Positions 8,418 through 17,370 of a stretch of 64,000 bases of DNA are shown piece after piece (the stretch's first letter is position 1; the number at the start of each line of letters is the position of its first letter). This stretch comes from DASVWZ01 sp963715675. Its GTDB lineage: Bacteria > Acidobacteriota > Terriglobia > Terriglobales > Acidobacteriaceae. The notes under the pieces were generated by a model, which was not told the origin of the DNA, did not search any database, and saw nothing but the letters and a program-made list of their open reading frames with translations. A program made the position numbers and the translations under genes. The DNA is taken from contig OY970265.1 of assembly GCA_963715675.1 (NCBI GenBank), positions 2,046,001 through 2,110,000 of the forward strand, written 5' to 3'.

Positions 8418-9650
8418 CTATCGAGAGACGCTGGCTATCCCGTTGGTCTCGACCTCCAGCGTCCGCAGCAGCCAGGGGATGATTACCTGCTTGAAAATGA
8501 CAGGATCGGGCCACACCTTGACTTGGCGGCCTAAATGGCCGCCTTGGGGATTGATCCAGGCAGTCTTGGGCGTGTCGCCCTTATTCAACAGTAAGTAAAT
8601 ATCCGAGATCGGAACCTGCGTGTCGAGCACTCCAGCCAAGATCAGCATGGGAGTGGTCGGTTTGCCGAGCAGACCTTGTTTCACCAGGGACATTCGCGCG
8701 AGGTGTGCGGCCAGGTCATCAAGCGTCGTGACGCCATCAAAGATGTTCATTAGAGCGGGCACCTGATCGAACAGATACTCCCGGTTTCCCAAGAGGGAGT
8801 TCATCAGGAAGTCCTTCTGAAAGAACGTATCCACCGGCGGAGATTGGGCGCTCGCGCCCTTGATCCGGGCACGTTCCACAATCGCGAGCTTGGTCGCCCA
8901 GTACGCCCCCCAACTGACGCCATGCACGGCGATTCTGGTCTTGTCGACCTCCTGCCGGGTTTCAAGGTAGTCGAGGACGCGCGACAACATTCGCTCTGCA
9001 TTTTCGCTGACCTTGATCGGCGCTTGCCCTGTGCCGGGGCCATCCACTGCGAGGAAACCGACCCCATAGGGCAGGATAGCGGAGAAGCTCTCCGAAAGGT
9101 CTTCTTTTCGGCTGTCCAGGCCGTTGACGGCGATCACGAGAGGTGCCGGCTGCTGTCTGGCGGTCTTGGGCAGACGCAGATAGGCGATAATCTCGGCCCC
9201 TTCAAAAGGGATGTGAACGACTTCGAGCGGCGGATCCCAGAAACGAGCGTGGGCGAGGAATGCCTCGATCGCTTTGGCGTAGGCCCGCTGTTTTCCCGGA
9301 GATGCCGGAATAGGCCAGCGCCCGAATGAGTAGAGCCGCCAAGCACGGATGTAATCGGCGTTGGCGGCGACAGGGTCTTTGGCTTCGAGGGCCTTGGCTT
9401 CCGTCATGTAGCGATCGGCAACACCCATGAAGGCAGCCGCCCATTCATCTTTGTCGCGTGTCTTGATGGAGGCAAAGGCTTCCTTCACGTCGGATGGATC
9501 AAGTCCGATGAGCGGGTACATTCCGTTCTCCGCCCGGTGAATGGCTTCCGTCTTGATCTCGTCGAGGGTACGTTCGGAGCGCTGCCGAGCCAAGGCAGCG
9601 CCGGTCATCACAACAGTAAAAATCAACAATTGCAGTAATGTTGTTCTCAT
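8418..9650 (-). CDS. Exported alpha/beta hydrolase (FrsA/esterase-like)
   Basis: A 410-residue alpha/beta hydrolase with an N-terminal signal peptide (MRTTLLQLLIFTVVMTGAAL, cleavage near ALARQ), so probably periplasmic or secreted. A helical region fills residues 25-140. The hydrolase core then begins with VIAVNGLDSRKED (oxyanion-hole strand), the nucleophile elbow HGVSWGAYW, the acid in AGVLDTQVPISD and the histidine in PQGGHLGRQ. The arrangement matches FrsA/DUF1100-like or S9-like esterases, which act on acyl esters or short peptides. The substrate is not predictable. It lies downstream of the TonB receptor on the same strand but is separated by a hairpin, so it is probably a separate transcription unit. 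Confidence 0.85.
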   Translation of the reverse strand: MRTTLLQLLIFTVVMTGAALARQRSERTLDEIKTEAIHRAENGMYPLIGLDPSDVKEAFASIKTRDKDEWAAAFMGVADRYMTEAKALEAKDPVAANADYIRAWRLYSFGRWPIPASPGKQRAYAKAIEAFLAHARFWDPPLEVVHIPFEGAEIIAYLRLPKTARQQPAPLVIAVNGLDSRKEDLSESFSAILPYGVGFLAVDGPGTGQAPIKVSENAERMLSRVLDYLETRQEVDKTRIAVHGVSWGAYWATKLAIVERARIKGASAQSPPVDTFFQKDFLMNSLLGNREYLFDQVPALMNIFDGVTTLDDLAAHLARMSLVKQGLLGKPTTPMLILAGVLDTQVPISDIYLLLNKGDTPKTAWINPQGGHLGRQVKVWPDPVIFKQVIIPWLLRTLEVETNGIASVSR

Positions 9651-9704
9651 CTTCTGCAGCTCCTTCTTCTCAATGTAAAAATCGTGACTAGCTCCAGATG
9701 CGAA

Positions 9705-9730
9705 AGGGCCGAACGCTTGCGTCCGGCCCT
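9705..9730 (-). terminator. Hairpin downstream of the TonB receptor gene
   Basis: A 12-bp inverted repeat (AGGGCCGGACGC with GCGTTCGGCCCT on the minus strand, one G-T pair, very short loop) begins about 40 bases after the receptor stop codon and runs into TTTCG. A plausible terminator with a weak T tract. Confidence 0.5.
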
Positions 9731-9770
9731 CCCCTCCCCTAAAAGCCCCCGCGGTGGTTGCTGGCGGCAG

Positions 9771-12700
9771 CTAGAACGAAAGTTTCAAACCCAACTGCAC
9801 CGAGCGGGGACCACCTGAGCCCACTGCCGGATTGGCAGCTGCTATGTCGGGCGTAGCGCACCCGCAGCCAAAGTTCGGCCCTGCGGGATCGTTCAGCCCA
9901 TAACCGTTCTGTCCCCCATAGGGATTGGCGAAGTTGGGATGGTTCAAAATGTTAAAGAACTCGGCGCGGAACTGGGCATGGACGCGCTCACCAAAATGCC
10001 AGTTCTTGGCCAGTGAGAAATCCAGGTTCCTGAAGCCTGAATCGGGGAACATGTTGCGATGCATGGTTCCAAACTGCCCGTAGGCCGGCGGAATCATAAT
10101 CGACTTTCCCTTGGCATAGCAGCCAAAGGTCCCCAAGGCTTGCTGATATGGCAATTGGGGGTTCGTGACCCCGCCATCAAGGCTGACGGCCTCGGCAAGA
10201 CAGGCGGGGTTGGATGTACCGGCAAAAAATGGGATCGCCTGAGGTCCAGACTTGAAGTCGGAGGGACTGCCAAAAAAGTCCCAGCGCTGAGGCGTGCCCT
10301 GTGGCGGGCTCACCGGCAGACCACCCAGACCGGTGAGGTCGCTGGTCAAATCGATGGGTCCCCAGAATTGCGGACTCGCGAGGGTGACGATCGAATTAAT
10401 CTCCCAGCCTTCCAGCGCTTGCGCGTAGCCTTTCTTGCTGGGAATGGCGTAGGTCAGCGACAGGGTCAATCGGTGGCGAACGTCGAAATCGCTGTTTGCG
10501 TATTCTGCACCGGGATTCAGGGAATTCTGGGGAAGGCCGTAACCGGCGCCGAAGTCCCAGTTTGCGCTCACGTCGTCAAGGGAGTGGGAGTAAGTGTAGC
10601 CAGCAACCAGGCTCAGTCCATGATAATTTCGCGCGGTCAGCGTCGTTTGCAAACCGTTGTAGTTTGACCGGTAGAAGTTCCCCATCTGGAAGATGTTGCT
10701 CAAGTAGGGGAACTTCCCGTTAAAGGGTCGGGTCGCCTGCGAGTCGGTGCCCGGCTTCTCCTGGTTAATGTCGCGGATTCCAACCAGATTCGCGCCATGG
10801 TTGCCCACGTAGCCAACCTCCAACGTCAGGTTGGGTGCGAAGGCGTGCTGAACGTTCACGTCCCAGTTCCAAACGTAAGGAGTGGTCAGATTGCGATCGA
10901 CTCCCATGATGGCGCAAGGACCCGCGCCATTAGGGTCACAGTTAATTGTGCTGCTGCTGAGGTTGCCGTAGAGAGGCGTAGCACGATCCCATTGATAATG
11001 TGCTGGGGGGGAAAGGGGCGGGATTGTCAGGTTGCCCGCGGTGATGGTGCCGCCGGCGGTGACGGGATTGGCGGTGCCGGTACCGGATATGACAGCTCCG
11101 GTGGGAATGCTGGGCAATCCGAAACTGTTATTAAAAGCCAGGAAACTTTCCCAGTTCACGAACTCATAGATCAGGCCGCCGCCACCGCGAACGACCGTTT
11201 TCCCCTTGCCGGTTACATCCCAGGCAAAGCCGAAGCGAGGACCGAAGTTCTTGGGATCGGAGTTATAGGCGCTGCCAATCTGCTTGCCCACCTGCACAAT
11301 TCCGAGGGCTGGATCGAAGTTCCCCAGCAGATTGTGGGACTCCTTGATCACCGAGTTGAACTCATAACGCAGCCCCAGGTTCAGGGTCAGCGTCCGGGTT
11401 ACCCGCCAATCATCCTGAACGAACCCGGCATAGGACCAACTGTGTGACTGCCGCGTGGGATCGCCCGTGAGCACGGACGCCTTAAAAGGATCCCCAGCGA
11501 AGAAGTCTTCCAATTGGGTGGAGTTCGGCAACGCGACTCCCCCTAGAAAGGTGATGCTGCCCCTGGCGTTGCCGAATGCACCACCGCTCACGTAGTTCCG
11601 ACGGATCTCGCCGCCAAACTTCATCGCATGTTTGCCGGCAGTATAGGAGATCTGGTCAATGAACTGGGTGAGCGTGTCAGGCCCTTGAAACTTGGGCCAC
11701 TTGAAACCACCGAGTCCAGGGAAAAAGAATCCAGCAAAACCGATGCGCGGTAATCCTCCTGAGTCAGGACCGCTCACCCCAGTATTCAGACCATAACTGG
11801 ATGCTGGCGTATTGAGGTCGCCGGGCAGAGTTGGCTGGTAGAGGCGGTTGTATCCGAATCGGGCTTCATTGACCCAGCGCGCGCTTGGGGTGAAAATCCA
11901 GTTTCCTCCGACCACCTGGGCGCGGGTGTGGATCTTTGATCGCCACCTATCCTGTAGTTCGGGGAAATCCTCTACCGTTCCCGAGTTGTTGCCGAAAAAA
12001 TACATGCCGCTCACGCTGTGGCGCGGGGTGATGTTGTAATCGAGCTTGGCCACCACATTGTCGACGCCCACCTGATTGGGAAACCCGTTGACAATGTTGA
12101 TGGTCGGACTGTTGTTGAGAGGAAACCCGGTGCCGTTGCAGGTAACCGAACCGCTCGCGGAAACTGTACAACCCGAGATCAGTTGGCTGGCCTTGCTGAT
12201 CGGAATGTTGTTCGCCAGCAAGTCAGCAATCGCATTCGGAATACTGCTGGCACAGTCACCCGAGACCGAGGGAGAAGTGCAGTTGACCGTTGCCGGCGCG
12301 GACATGGGCACCATCGACGGGCTAGTCACGCCGCCGAATGAATTGCCCACGTCATATCGCTGTCCTTCATACGCTCCGAAGAAAAACGCCTTGTCCTTGA
12401 TGATCGGCCCACCGACCGAGCCTCCAAATTGCTCCAGGGTACGGGGATTCTTTGGGGCTGGGGACTGACTGAAGGCGCATGGGTTATTCGCGCAGTTGAA
12501 GTAGTTGCGTGCATCCATCGCTCCGTCACGGCCAAACGCGAATGCGGTGCCATGAAGACCGTTGGTGCCGGACTTGAGGCCAACATTGACGATCGCTCCA
12601 GGCTTCCAACCGTATTCTGCCGGAGGATTCTCCAGCAAGTTGAATTCCTGGATTGCATCGATGGGCAAAATAGTCGCGGAGTCTCCTGCAATGCCAGCGC

Positions 12701-13319
12701 CGTTGATGATGCCTTGTCCCGAGAAGGGTTCGCTGTTATAAAGGCCGCCTATTACGTAGGCGTTGTCCTCGGCTCGAAGTCCGTTGGTGCTGGTGGTGGA
12801 GAAACCGCCCCCTGGATAACGCACCACGCCGGGGCGCAGTTGCAGCAGATTCTCATAGTTGCGGCCGTTCAACGGGAGGTCGTTGATGACTTCGTTACTT
12901 AGCGTTCCGCCCAAGGTGGCGGAGGTTGTGTCCACTAGGGGAACTTCCCCGCTGACGACTACCGTTTCGGAAATCTGGCCAGGTTGGAGAGTAAGGTCAA
13001 TGCGCGCGTCTTTGGCGACCTCCAACAGGATGTCCGTCCGTTCCACCGACTTGAACCCCACGGCCCCGATACGAACCTTGTACACGCCGGGAGAAAGATC
13101 AGGCGCCGCGTACTCTCCGGCTTGGTCCGTCGTGAGAGTGCGAGTGCTTCCTCTCTGCACATCCGTGATGGTCACCGTCGCCCCGGTTACGGCAGCACCG
13201 CTCTGGTCGGTGATGGTGCCGAGAATGCGGCCAGTAGGAGTTTGTGCGAGCAGAGGGGTCAGTAAAAGGAAAAACCCGAGGATCGAACCCAGCAGCCGAA
13301 CGGCTTTCAGAAAACGCAC
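9771..13319 (-). CDS. TonB-dependent receptor with carboxypeptidase-regulatory-like domain
   Basis: A large outer-membrane beta-barrel receptor of about 1,182 residues. GTG at 13319 is preferred over the far upstream start because GGAGG lies just before it (spacing 4) and the product then opens with a signal peptide (RLLGSILGFFLLLTPLLAQ). Residues ~25-110 form a carboxypeptidase-regulatory-like fold (GRILGTITDQSGAAVTGATV). A plug domain follows (NDLPLNGRNYENLLQLRPGV, and VNVGLKSGTNGLHGTAF), then a long barrel ending in the aromatic terminus VQLGLKLSF. This architecture is characteristic of the expanded Acidobacteria receptors, usually linked to uptake of glycans or large organics. It diverges from a GntR regulator across a shared operator, so it probably imports the ligand or substrate of the adjacent catabolic operon. 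Confidence 0.92.
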   Translation of the reverse strand: MRFLKAVRLLGSILGFFLLLTPLLAQTPTGRILGTITDQSGAAVTGATVTITDVQRGSTRTLTTDQAGEYAAPDLSPGVYKVRIGAVGFKSVERTDILLEVAKDARIDLTLQPGQISETVVVSGEVPLVDTTSATLGGTLSNEVINDLPLNGRNYENLLQLRPGVVRYPGGGFSTTSTNGLRAEDNAYVIGGLYNSEPFSGQGIINGAGIAGDSATILPIDAIQEFNLLENPPAEYGWKPGAIVNVGLKSGTNGLHGTAFAFGRDGAMDARNYFNCANNPCAFSQSPAPKNPRTLEQFGGSVGGPIIKDKAFFFGAYEGQRYDVGNSFGGVTSPSMVPMSAPATVNCTSPSVSGDCASSIPNAIADLLANNIPISKASQLISGCTVSASGSVTCNGTGFPLNNSPTINIVNGFPNQVGVDNVVAKLDYNITPRHSVSGMYFFGNNSGTVEDFPELQDRWRSKIHTRAQVVGGNWIFTPSARWVNEARFGYNRLYQPTLPGDLNTPASSYGLNTGVSGPDSGGLPRIGFAGFFFPGLGGFKWPKFQGPDTLTQFIDQISYTAGKHAMKFGGEIRRNYVSGGAFGNARGSITFLGGVALPNSTQLEDFFAGDPFKASVLTGDPTRQSHSWSYAGFVQDDWRVTRTLTLNLGLRYEFNSVIKESHNLLGNFDPALGIVQVGKQIGSAYNSDPKNFGPRFGFAWDVTGKGKTVVRGGGGLIYEFVNWESFLAFNNSFGLPSIPTGAVISGTGTANPVTAGGTITAGNLTIPPLSPPAHYQWDRATPLYGNLSSSTINCDPNGAGPCAIMGVDRNLTTPYVWNWDVNVQHAFAPNLTLEVGYVGNHGANLVGIRDINQEKPGTDSQATRPFNGKFPYLSNIFQMGNFYRSNYNGLQTTLTARNYHGLSLVAGYTYSHSLDDVSANWDFGAGYGLPQNSLNPGAEYANSDFDVRHRLTLSLTYAIPSKKGYAQALEGWEINSIVTLASPQFWGPIDLTSDLTGLGGLPVSPPQGTPQRWDFFGSPSDFKSGPQAIPFFAGTSNPACLAEAVSLDGGVTNPQLPYQQALGTFGCYAKGKSIMIPPAYGQFGTMHRNMFPDSGFRNLDFSLAKNWHFGERVHAQFRAEFFNILNHPNFANPYGGQNGYGLNDPAGPNFGCGCATPDIAAANPAVGSGGPRSVQLGLKLSF

Positions 13320-13529
13320 ATGGCCTCCGAAGGTGTATGGTTTTGCAAAAACTCGCCCCAGTTCATGCGGCGAAGTGTGGCGCGGGATAGCCAGCTCCGG
13401 CTTGCAAAAGGCCGCTAAACTTGTTCGTCGTGAGTCGGAGCTCCGCAGGTACACAAAAAACCCGCAATTACTGGTTGGACAGCTGTACCACCTTACAGTA
13501 TGTCGTGTCAAGAAAAATTGAAGATTCCA

Positions 13530-13567
13530 TTGACTAAGCTGGTGTGCGTGGTATAGTGGTCTGACCA
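13530..13567 (+). promoter_or_regulatory. Sigma-70 promoter overlapping a GntR/FadR-type operator
   Basis: TTGACT (13530-13535), 16 bases, then TATAGT (13552-13557) make a good + strand promoter for the GntR gene. The perfect palindrome TGGTCTGACCA (13557-13567) starts on the last -10 base and covers the start site. It fits the FadR-subfamily TGGTNNGACCA-like consensus. Binding there would block the promoter, implying autorepression, and may also control the divergent receptor gene. Confidence 0.72.
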
Positions 13568-13621
13568 GTTGCAGTGGTATTTCCTGTAACCGATAGCTCA
13601 GGTTCAAGGATAACCGTCCCG

Positions 13622-14344
13622 GTGTACAAAGCGATTCGCACATCACGGCTGTACGAACAAATCGTTCAGCAGATTGAAGAGTCCATCCTCAAGGGGGCAC
13701 TCAAGCCCGGGGACCAGTTGCCAGCCGAACGGGAACTCGCCCAGACTTTCGGCGTGAGCCGTACCGCAGTACGAGAGGCCGTGAAAGCGCTACGCGAGAA
13801 GGGGCTAGTGGAAGCATATTCCGGGCGCGGCACCTTCATTACCGACGGGACTTCGCAGGTGATTCGACAATCGCTTGGACTGGTCGCCCGGATCGGCCAA
13901 CAGGAAGGTTCGGTGCAACTGGCCGAAGTACGCGCCATTATCGAGCCGGAGATTGCAGCCCTGGCGGCCACGCGCATTCAGGAGCAGCATCTGGCGCTGA
14001 TGCGCGAGGCGGTCGCGACCATGGATCGGCAATACGATAATCCCGATGCTTTCATCGAGGCTGATCTCGACTTCCATCTGGCCTTGGCCGAGGCGGCGGG
14101 AAATCCCTTGATCCTGTCGTTGCTGGATTCCATCGTCGGCTTGCTCCGGGAGCAGCGCACGCGCATTTTCCAGGTCGAGGGCGGTCCGAGTCGCGGTCAG
14201 TATCACCACAAACGGATTCTGGAAGCCGTCGAGCAACGCAACCCCGAAAAGGCGCGCGACGCAATGCGCGCCCACTTGCTGCAGGTTCGTGAGGATTCGA
14301 AAGCGAGCGAAGCTCACCCGGCGCTCGCGAAGCCCACTTCGTAG
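13622..14344 (+). CDS. GntR-family transcriptional regulator, FadR/FCD subfamily
   Basis: An N-terminal winged helix (SRLYEQIVQQIEESILKGAL, then PAERELAQTFGVSRTAVREA) is followed by an FCD ligand-binding domain. The FCD metal/ligand-site residues are visible in DLDFHLALAEAAGN and in HHKRILEAVEQ. GTG at 13622 is preferred: it begins at VYKAIRTSRLYEQ, where homologous sequence starts, and leaves a leader of about 58 bases. GTG at 13574 would lie only ~10 bases from the predicted start site. FCD regulators sense small organic acids and usually repress neighbouring catabolic genes. The five genes downstream and the divergent receptor are the natural regulon. Confidence 0.92.
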   Translation: MYKAIRTSRLYEQIVQQIEESILKGALKPGDQLPAERELAQTFGVSRTAVREAVKALREKGLVEAYSGRGTFITDGTSQVIRQSLGLVARIGQQEGSVQLAEVRAIIEPEIAALAATRIQEQHLALMREAVATMDRQYDNPDAFIEADLDFHLALAEAAGNPLILSLLDSIVGLLREQRTRIFQVEGGPSRGQYHHKRILEAVEQRNPEKARDAMRAHLLQVREDSKASEAHPALAKPTS

Positions 14345-14362
14345 ACTGAAAAGGATCGACGC

Positions 14363-15268
14363 ATGGCGAATCTTGGTTTTGTCGGCTTGGGAGTGATGGG
14401 CGGTCAGATGGTGAACCGTCTGCTCAGTAAAGGGCATCAGGTTACCGGATACAACCGCACTCGTTCCAAAGCGCAATGGCTGATTGATCAAGGGATGAAG
14501 TGGGCGGATTCGCCTCGGGTTGTCGCCGCCGCGGCGAATGTCACCTTCGCGATGGTCACAAACGCGGCAGCGATTGCGTCGATCACTGACGGTCCCGAGG
14601 GGATCCTGGCAGGATTGGAAGCCGGCAAGGTGTTCATTGATATGAGCACGGTCAGCCCCAATGTGAGCCGCGCCCTGGCCGCCAAGGTAAGAGAAAAGGG
14701 CGCGGACATGGTGGACTCGCCAGTGTCTGGGAGTGTGGTCACTCTTCGGGAAGGCAGGCTGTCGGTGATGGTGGGCGGGCGTCGTGAAACCTTCGACCGC
14801 ATCAAGCCGTTGCTCCTCGACATTGGTCCTAAGGTGACCTATGTTGGCGACAACGGGCTGGCCCTGGCGATGAAGATCGCGGTCAATCTGAGCCTGGCCA
14901 CCCAGATGATGGCTTTCTCCGAAGGTGTCTTATTAGCTGAGAAGAGCGGGATTTCGCGAGAGACTGCGGTGGACGTGCTTACCCATAGCGCGGTGGCCTC
15001 GCCGATGGTTCAATATCGCGGACCATTTGTGCTACATCAGCCGGACGAGGCCTGGTTCGATTGCAACATGATGCAGAAAGACATGCTGCTGGCATTGGAA
15101 CTTGGACGTCAGCTAGATGTGCCGTTACCGACCACGGCCGTCAGCAACGAGTTTCTGACCGCGGCCCGCGGCATGGGATGGGCCAAGCTGGACTTCGCGG
15201 TGATGTTTGACGTGTTGGCGGCCATGTCGGGCGTGGCGACGCCGGTAACCGAGGGAGCCGCGAAATGA
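14363..15268 (+). CDS. NAD(P)-dependent beta-hydroxyacid dehydrogenase
   Basis: A 301-residue member of the 3-hydroxyisobutyrate/tartronate-semialdehyde dehydrogenase family. The Rossmann motif GLGVMGGQM is at residues 7-15, followed by NRTRSKAQ. The substrate-loop signature DSPVSGSVVTLREG lies near 117-130, and the catalytic lysine is in NGLALAMKIAVNLS (about residue 171). The family oxidises 3-hydroxy acids to semialdehydes or the reverse reduction. It starts 18 bases after the GntR gene and ends in a four-base overlap (ATGA) with E1 alpha. This coupling suggests it makes or removes a hydroxy/oxo acid handled by the dehydrogenase complex. The exact substrate is unknown. Confidence 0.9.
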   Translation: MANLGFVGLGVMGGQMVNRLLSKGHQVTGYNRTRSKAQWLIDQGMKWADSPRVVAAAANVTFAMVTNAAAIASITDGPEGILAGLEAGKVFIDMSTVSPNVSRALAAKVREKGADMVDSPVSGSVVTLREGRLSVMVGGRRETFDRIKPLLLDIGPKVTYVGDNGLALAMKIAVNLSLATQMMAFSEGVLLAEKSGISRETAVDVLTHSAVASPMVQYRGPFVLHQPDEAWFDCNMMQKDMLLALELGRQLDVPLPTTAVSNEFLTAARGMGWAKLDFAVMFDVLAAMSGVATPVTEGAAK

Positions 15269-16263
15269 CGATGGTGAAGGACCGGTCAGAGGCGAACTCG
15301 AGCACCGCGGTCGAACTGTGGCTGCGCATGTATCGGCGCATGGTGTCGATCCGGCGCTTCGAGGAGCAAGTCAATGATCTCTACACCCGCGCGCTGATGC
15401 CTGGTCTCGCTCATCTGTATATCGGCGAAGAAGCGGTCGCGGTGGGAATCTGTGAGGCCTTGCGCGCCGATGATTACATCACCAGCACTCACCGCGGCCA
15501 TGGACATTGTCTGGCGAAGGGCGCTTCGCCAGACCGCATGTTTGCCGAGCTGCTGGGCAAGGCGGCGGGATACTGCAAAGGGAAGGGCGGCTCAATGCAT
15601 ATTGCCGACCCGGCGACCGGGAATCTGGGGGCGAACGCTATCGTCGCCGGAAGCGTGGGAATCGCCACCGGCGCGGCGCTGGCCGCCAAGCGTCTGAAAA
15701 ACGGGCGGGTCGCGGTGTGTTTCTTCGGTGAAGGTGCGCTAGGCCAGGGCGTTCTTTATGAGGTGATGAACCTGGCGCAGTTGCAAAAGCTGCCAGTGAT
15801 TTACGTTTGCGAAAACAATTTCTACACCGAGTACACCCATTACTCCGAGACGACTGCAGGCGATATTCCCATGCGGGCGGCAGCCTTTGGATTGCAGACA
15901 GAACGCGTGGACGGGCAGGACGTGCGAGCAGTCCATGCCACGGCCAGCCGCCTGGTCGAACGTGCCCGGCGGGGAGATGGCGCCTCATTTCTGGTGTGCG
16001 ATACCTATCGTTACACCGGCCACCACGTAGGCGATATCAACCGCGAGTACTACCGTTCCAAGGAAGAGGAGAAACACTGGAAGACTGAGCGCGATCCCCT
16101 CAAGTTGCTGGCGGATTGGCTCACCGGCCAAGGTCTGGCGGATTCCGCCAAGTTAAGCCTGATTCACGCCGAAGTCGATGCGGAGATGAAAAAAGCGGTC
16201 GAGTTTGCGCTGGCAGCTCCGTATCCGCGAGTGGAGGAAGTGGGGCAAGACGTGTATGCCTGA
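15265..16263 (+). CDS. Thiamine-diphosphate dehydrogenase E1 component, alpha subunit
   Basis: A 332-residue E1 alpha subunit of the pyruvate/acetoin dehydrogenase type. The ThDP site shows as FFGEGALGQG with downstream VCENNFYTEYTHY (about residues 153-190), matching the GDG-N30-N motif with Glu in place of the usual Asp. THRGHGHCLAKG near residue 74 and the GKGGSMHIAD loop are also typical. It decarboxylates a 2-oxo acid and transfers the acyl group to lipoyl-E2 together with the beta subunit. Length and motifs resemble acetoin dehydrogenase AcoA and PdhA equally, so the substrate stays open. It overlaps the gene before by four bases and E1 beta by eight. Confidence 0.92.
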   Translation: MTMVKDRSEANSSTAVELWLRMYRRMVSIRRFEEQVNDLYTRALMPGLAHLYIGEEAVAVGICEALRADDYITSTHRGHGHCLAKGASPDRMFAELLGKAAGYCKGKGGSMHIADPATGNLGANAIVAGSVGIATGAALAAKRLKNGRVAVCFFGEGALGQGVLYEVMNLAQLQKLPVIYVCENNFYTEYTHYSETTAGDIPMRAAAFGLQTERVDGQDVRAVHATASRLVERARRGDGASFLVCDTYRYTGHHVGDINREYYRSKEEEKHWKTERDPLKLLADWLTGQGLADSAKLSLIHAEVDAEMKKAVEFALAAPYPRVEEVGQDVYA

Positions 16264-17254
16264 AACGAGCGTCCGCGAACTGACCTTCGGACAAGCGGTG
16301 CGGGAAGCGCTGGCGGAAGAAATGCGCCGCGATCCTACGGTCTGCATCTTTGGCGAAGATGTGGCCGAGGCGGGTACACCGTTCAAAGTGCTTTCCGGAC
16401 TGGTCGAAGAGTTCGGCACCGAGCGGGTGCTCGACACGCCGATTTCAGAAGCCGGGTTCACCGGGATCGCAGTCGGCGCTGCGATGACCGGGCTGCGCCC
16501 GGTGGTCGACATCATGTTTGGAGACTTCATCACCCTCACCATGGACCAGATGGTGAACCAGGCCGCCAAGGTGCACTACATGTCAGGTGGAGCCTGGAAA
16601 GTGCCGATGGTGATGCGGACCACGCTGGGCGCCACGCGCCGGTCGGCTGCGCAGCATTCGCAATCGCTGCATGCCTGGTTCAGTCATGTTCCCGGATTGA
16701 GAGTCGTGTTGCCTTCAACGCCCTACGACGCCAAGGGACTGCTGAAGACTGCGATCCGGGATGAAAATCCGGTTGTGTTCTTTGAAGACAAGATGATGTA
16801 TGCGAAGTTGAAAGGCCCGGTGCCCCAGGAGGATTACACCATCCCATTCGGCGTGGCCGATGTGAAGCGGATGGGCAGCGATATCACGCTGGTGGGCACC
16901 AGCAGCATGGTGCAGGTTGCGTTGGGCGCAGCCGAGTTGCTGGAGAAGATTGGAGTCAGTGCCGAAGTGGTGGACCCGCGAACCATGTGGCCGCTCGACG
17001 AAAAGACGCTGATCGAATCGGCGAAGAAAACATCGCGCGTCATCGTAGTTGATGAAGGATATGAACGATACGGGGTGACGGCGGAAATTGCCGCCGTGAT
17101 CGCAGCCGGCGCGTTCTATGATCTGGATGCGCCGGTTAGACGGATGGGAGCGATGCACGTGCCGATTCCGTTTGCCCCTACGCTGGAAGACGCCACCGTG
17201 CCGACCGAACAATCGGTATTCGAAGTGGCGCGCGGCATGTGTAAACGATCTTAA
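16256..17254 (+). CDS. Thiamine-diphosphate dehydrogenase E1 component, beta subunit
   Basis: A 332-residue transketolase-like beta subunit. The start is ATG at 16256 (MPETSVRELTFGQAV), which overlaps the alpha stop by eight bases; a longer frame from 16205 would lie deep inside E1 alpha. Signatures include FGEDVAEAGTPFKV (about 30-43), DTPISEAGFTGIAVGAA, and the C-terminal transketolase domain with DPRTMWPLDEKTL and VDEGYERYGVTAE. It pairs with E1 alpha in an alpha2beta2 E1. No E3 (dihydrolipoamide dehydrogenase) gene is present in the window, so the complex must borrow one from elsewhere. Confidence 0.92.
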   Translation: MPETSVRELTFGQAVREALAEEMRRDPTVCIFGEDVAEAGTPFKVLSGLVEEFGTERVLDTPISEAGFTGIAVGAAMTGLRPVVDIMFGDFITLTMDQMVNQAAKVHYMSGGAWKVPMVMRTTLGATRRSAAQHSQSLHAWFSHVPGLRVVLPSTPYDAKGLLKTAIRDENPVVFFEDKMMYAKLKGPVPQEDYTIPFGVADVKRMGSDITLVGTSSMVQVALGAAELLEKIGVSAEVVDPRTMWPLDEKTLIESAKKTSRVIVVDEGYERYGVTAEIAAVIAAGAFYDLDAPVRRMGAMHVPIPFAPTLEDATVPTEQSVFEVARGMCKRS

Positions 17255-17304
17255 GAAGTTGCGGCCGGCATCCCTTCGTTCGCTCAGGGCAGGTTTTGCC
17301 GGCT

Positions 17305-17351
17305 GTGGAGGCGAGGGTGCCTCCACGACAGCCGCCGGGACGGCGGCGCTA
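17305..17351. repeat. Tandem palindromes between E1 beta and the M24 gene
   Basis: Two adjacent hairpins: GTGGAGGC/GCCTCCAC with a 6-base loop (17305-17326) and GCCGCC/GGCGGC with a 5-base loop (17331-17347). They resemble short dispersed palindromes common in Acidobacteria intergenic spacers. They could attenuate read-through within the operon. Confidence 0.5.
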
Positions 17352-17370
17352 CAAAGAGAGGAAGTGCATC

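Noticed and set aside
10059..10667. 202-codon + strand frame inside the TonB receptor region
   Set aside because: Antisense shadow of the receptor; no family signature, while the minus-strand product is a recognisable receptor.
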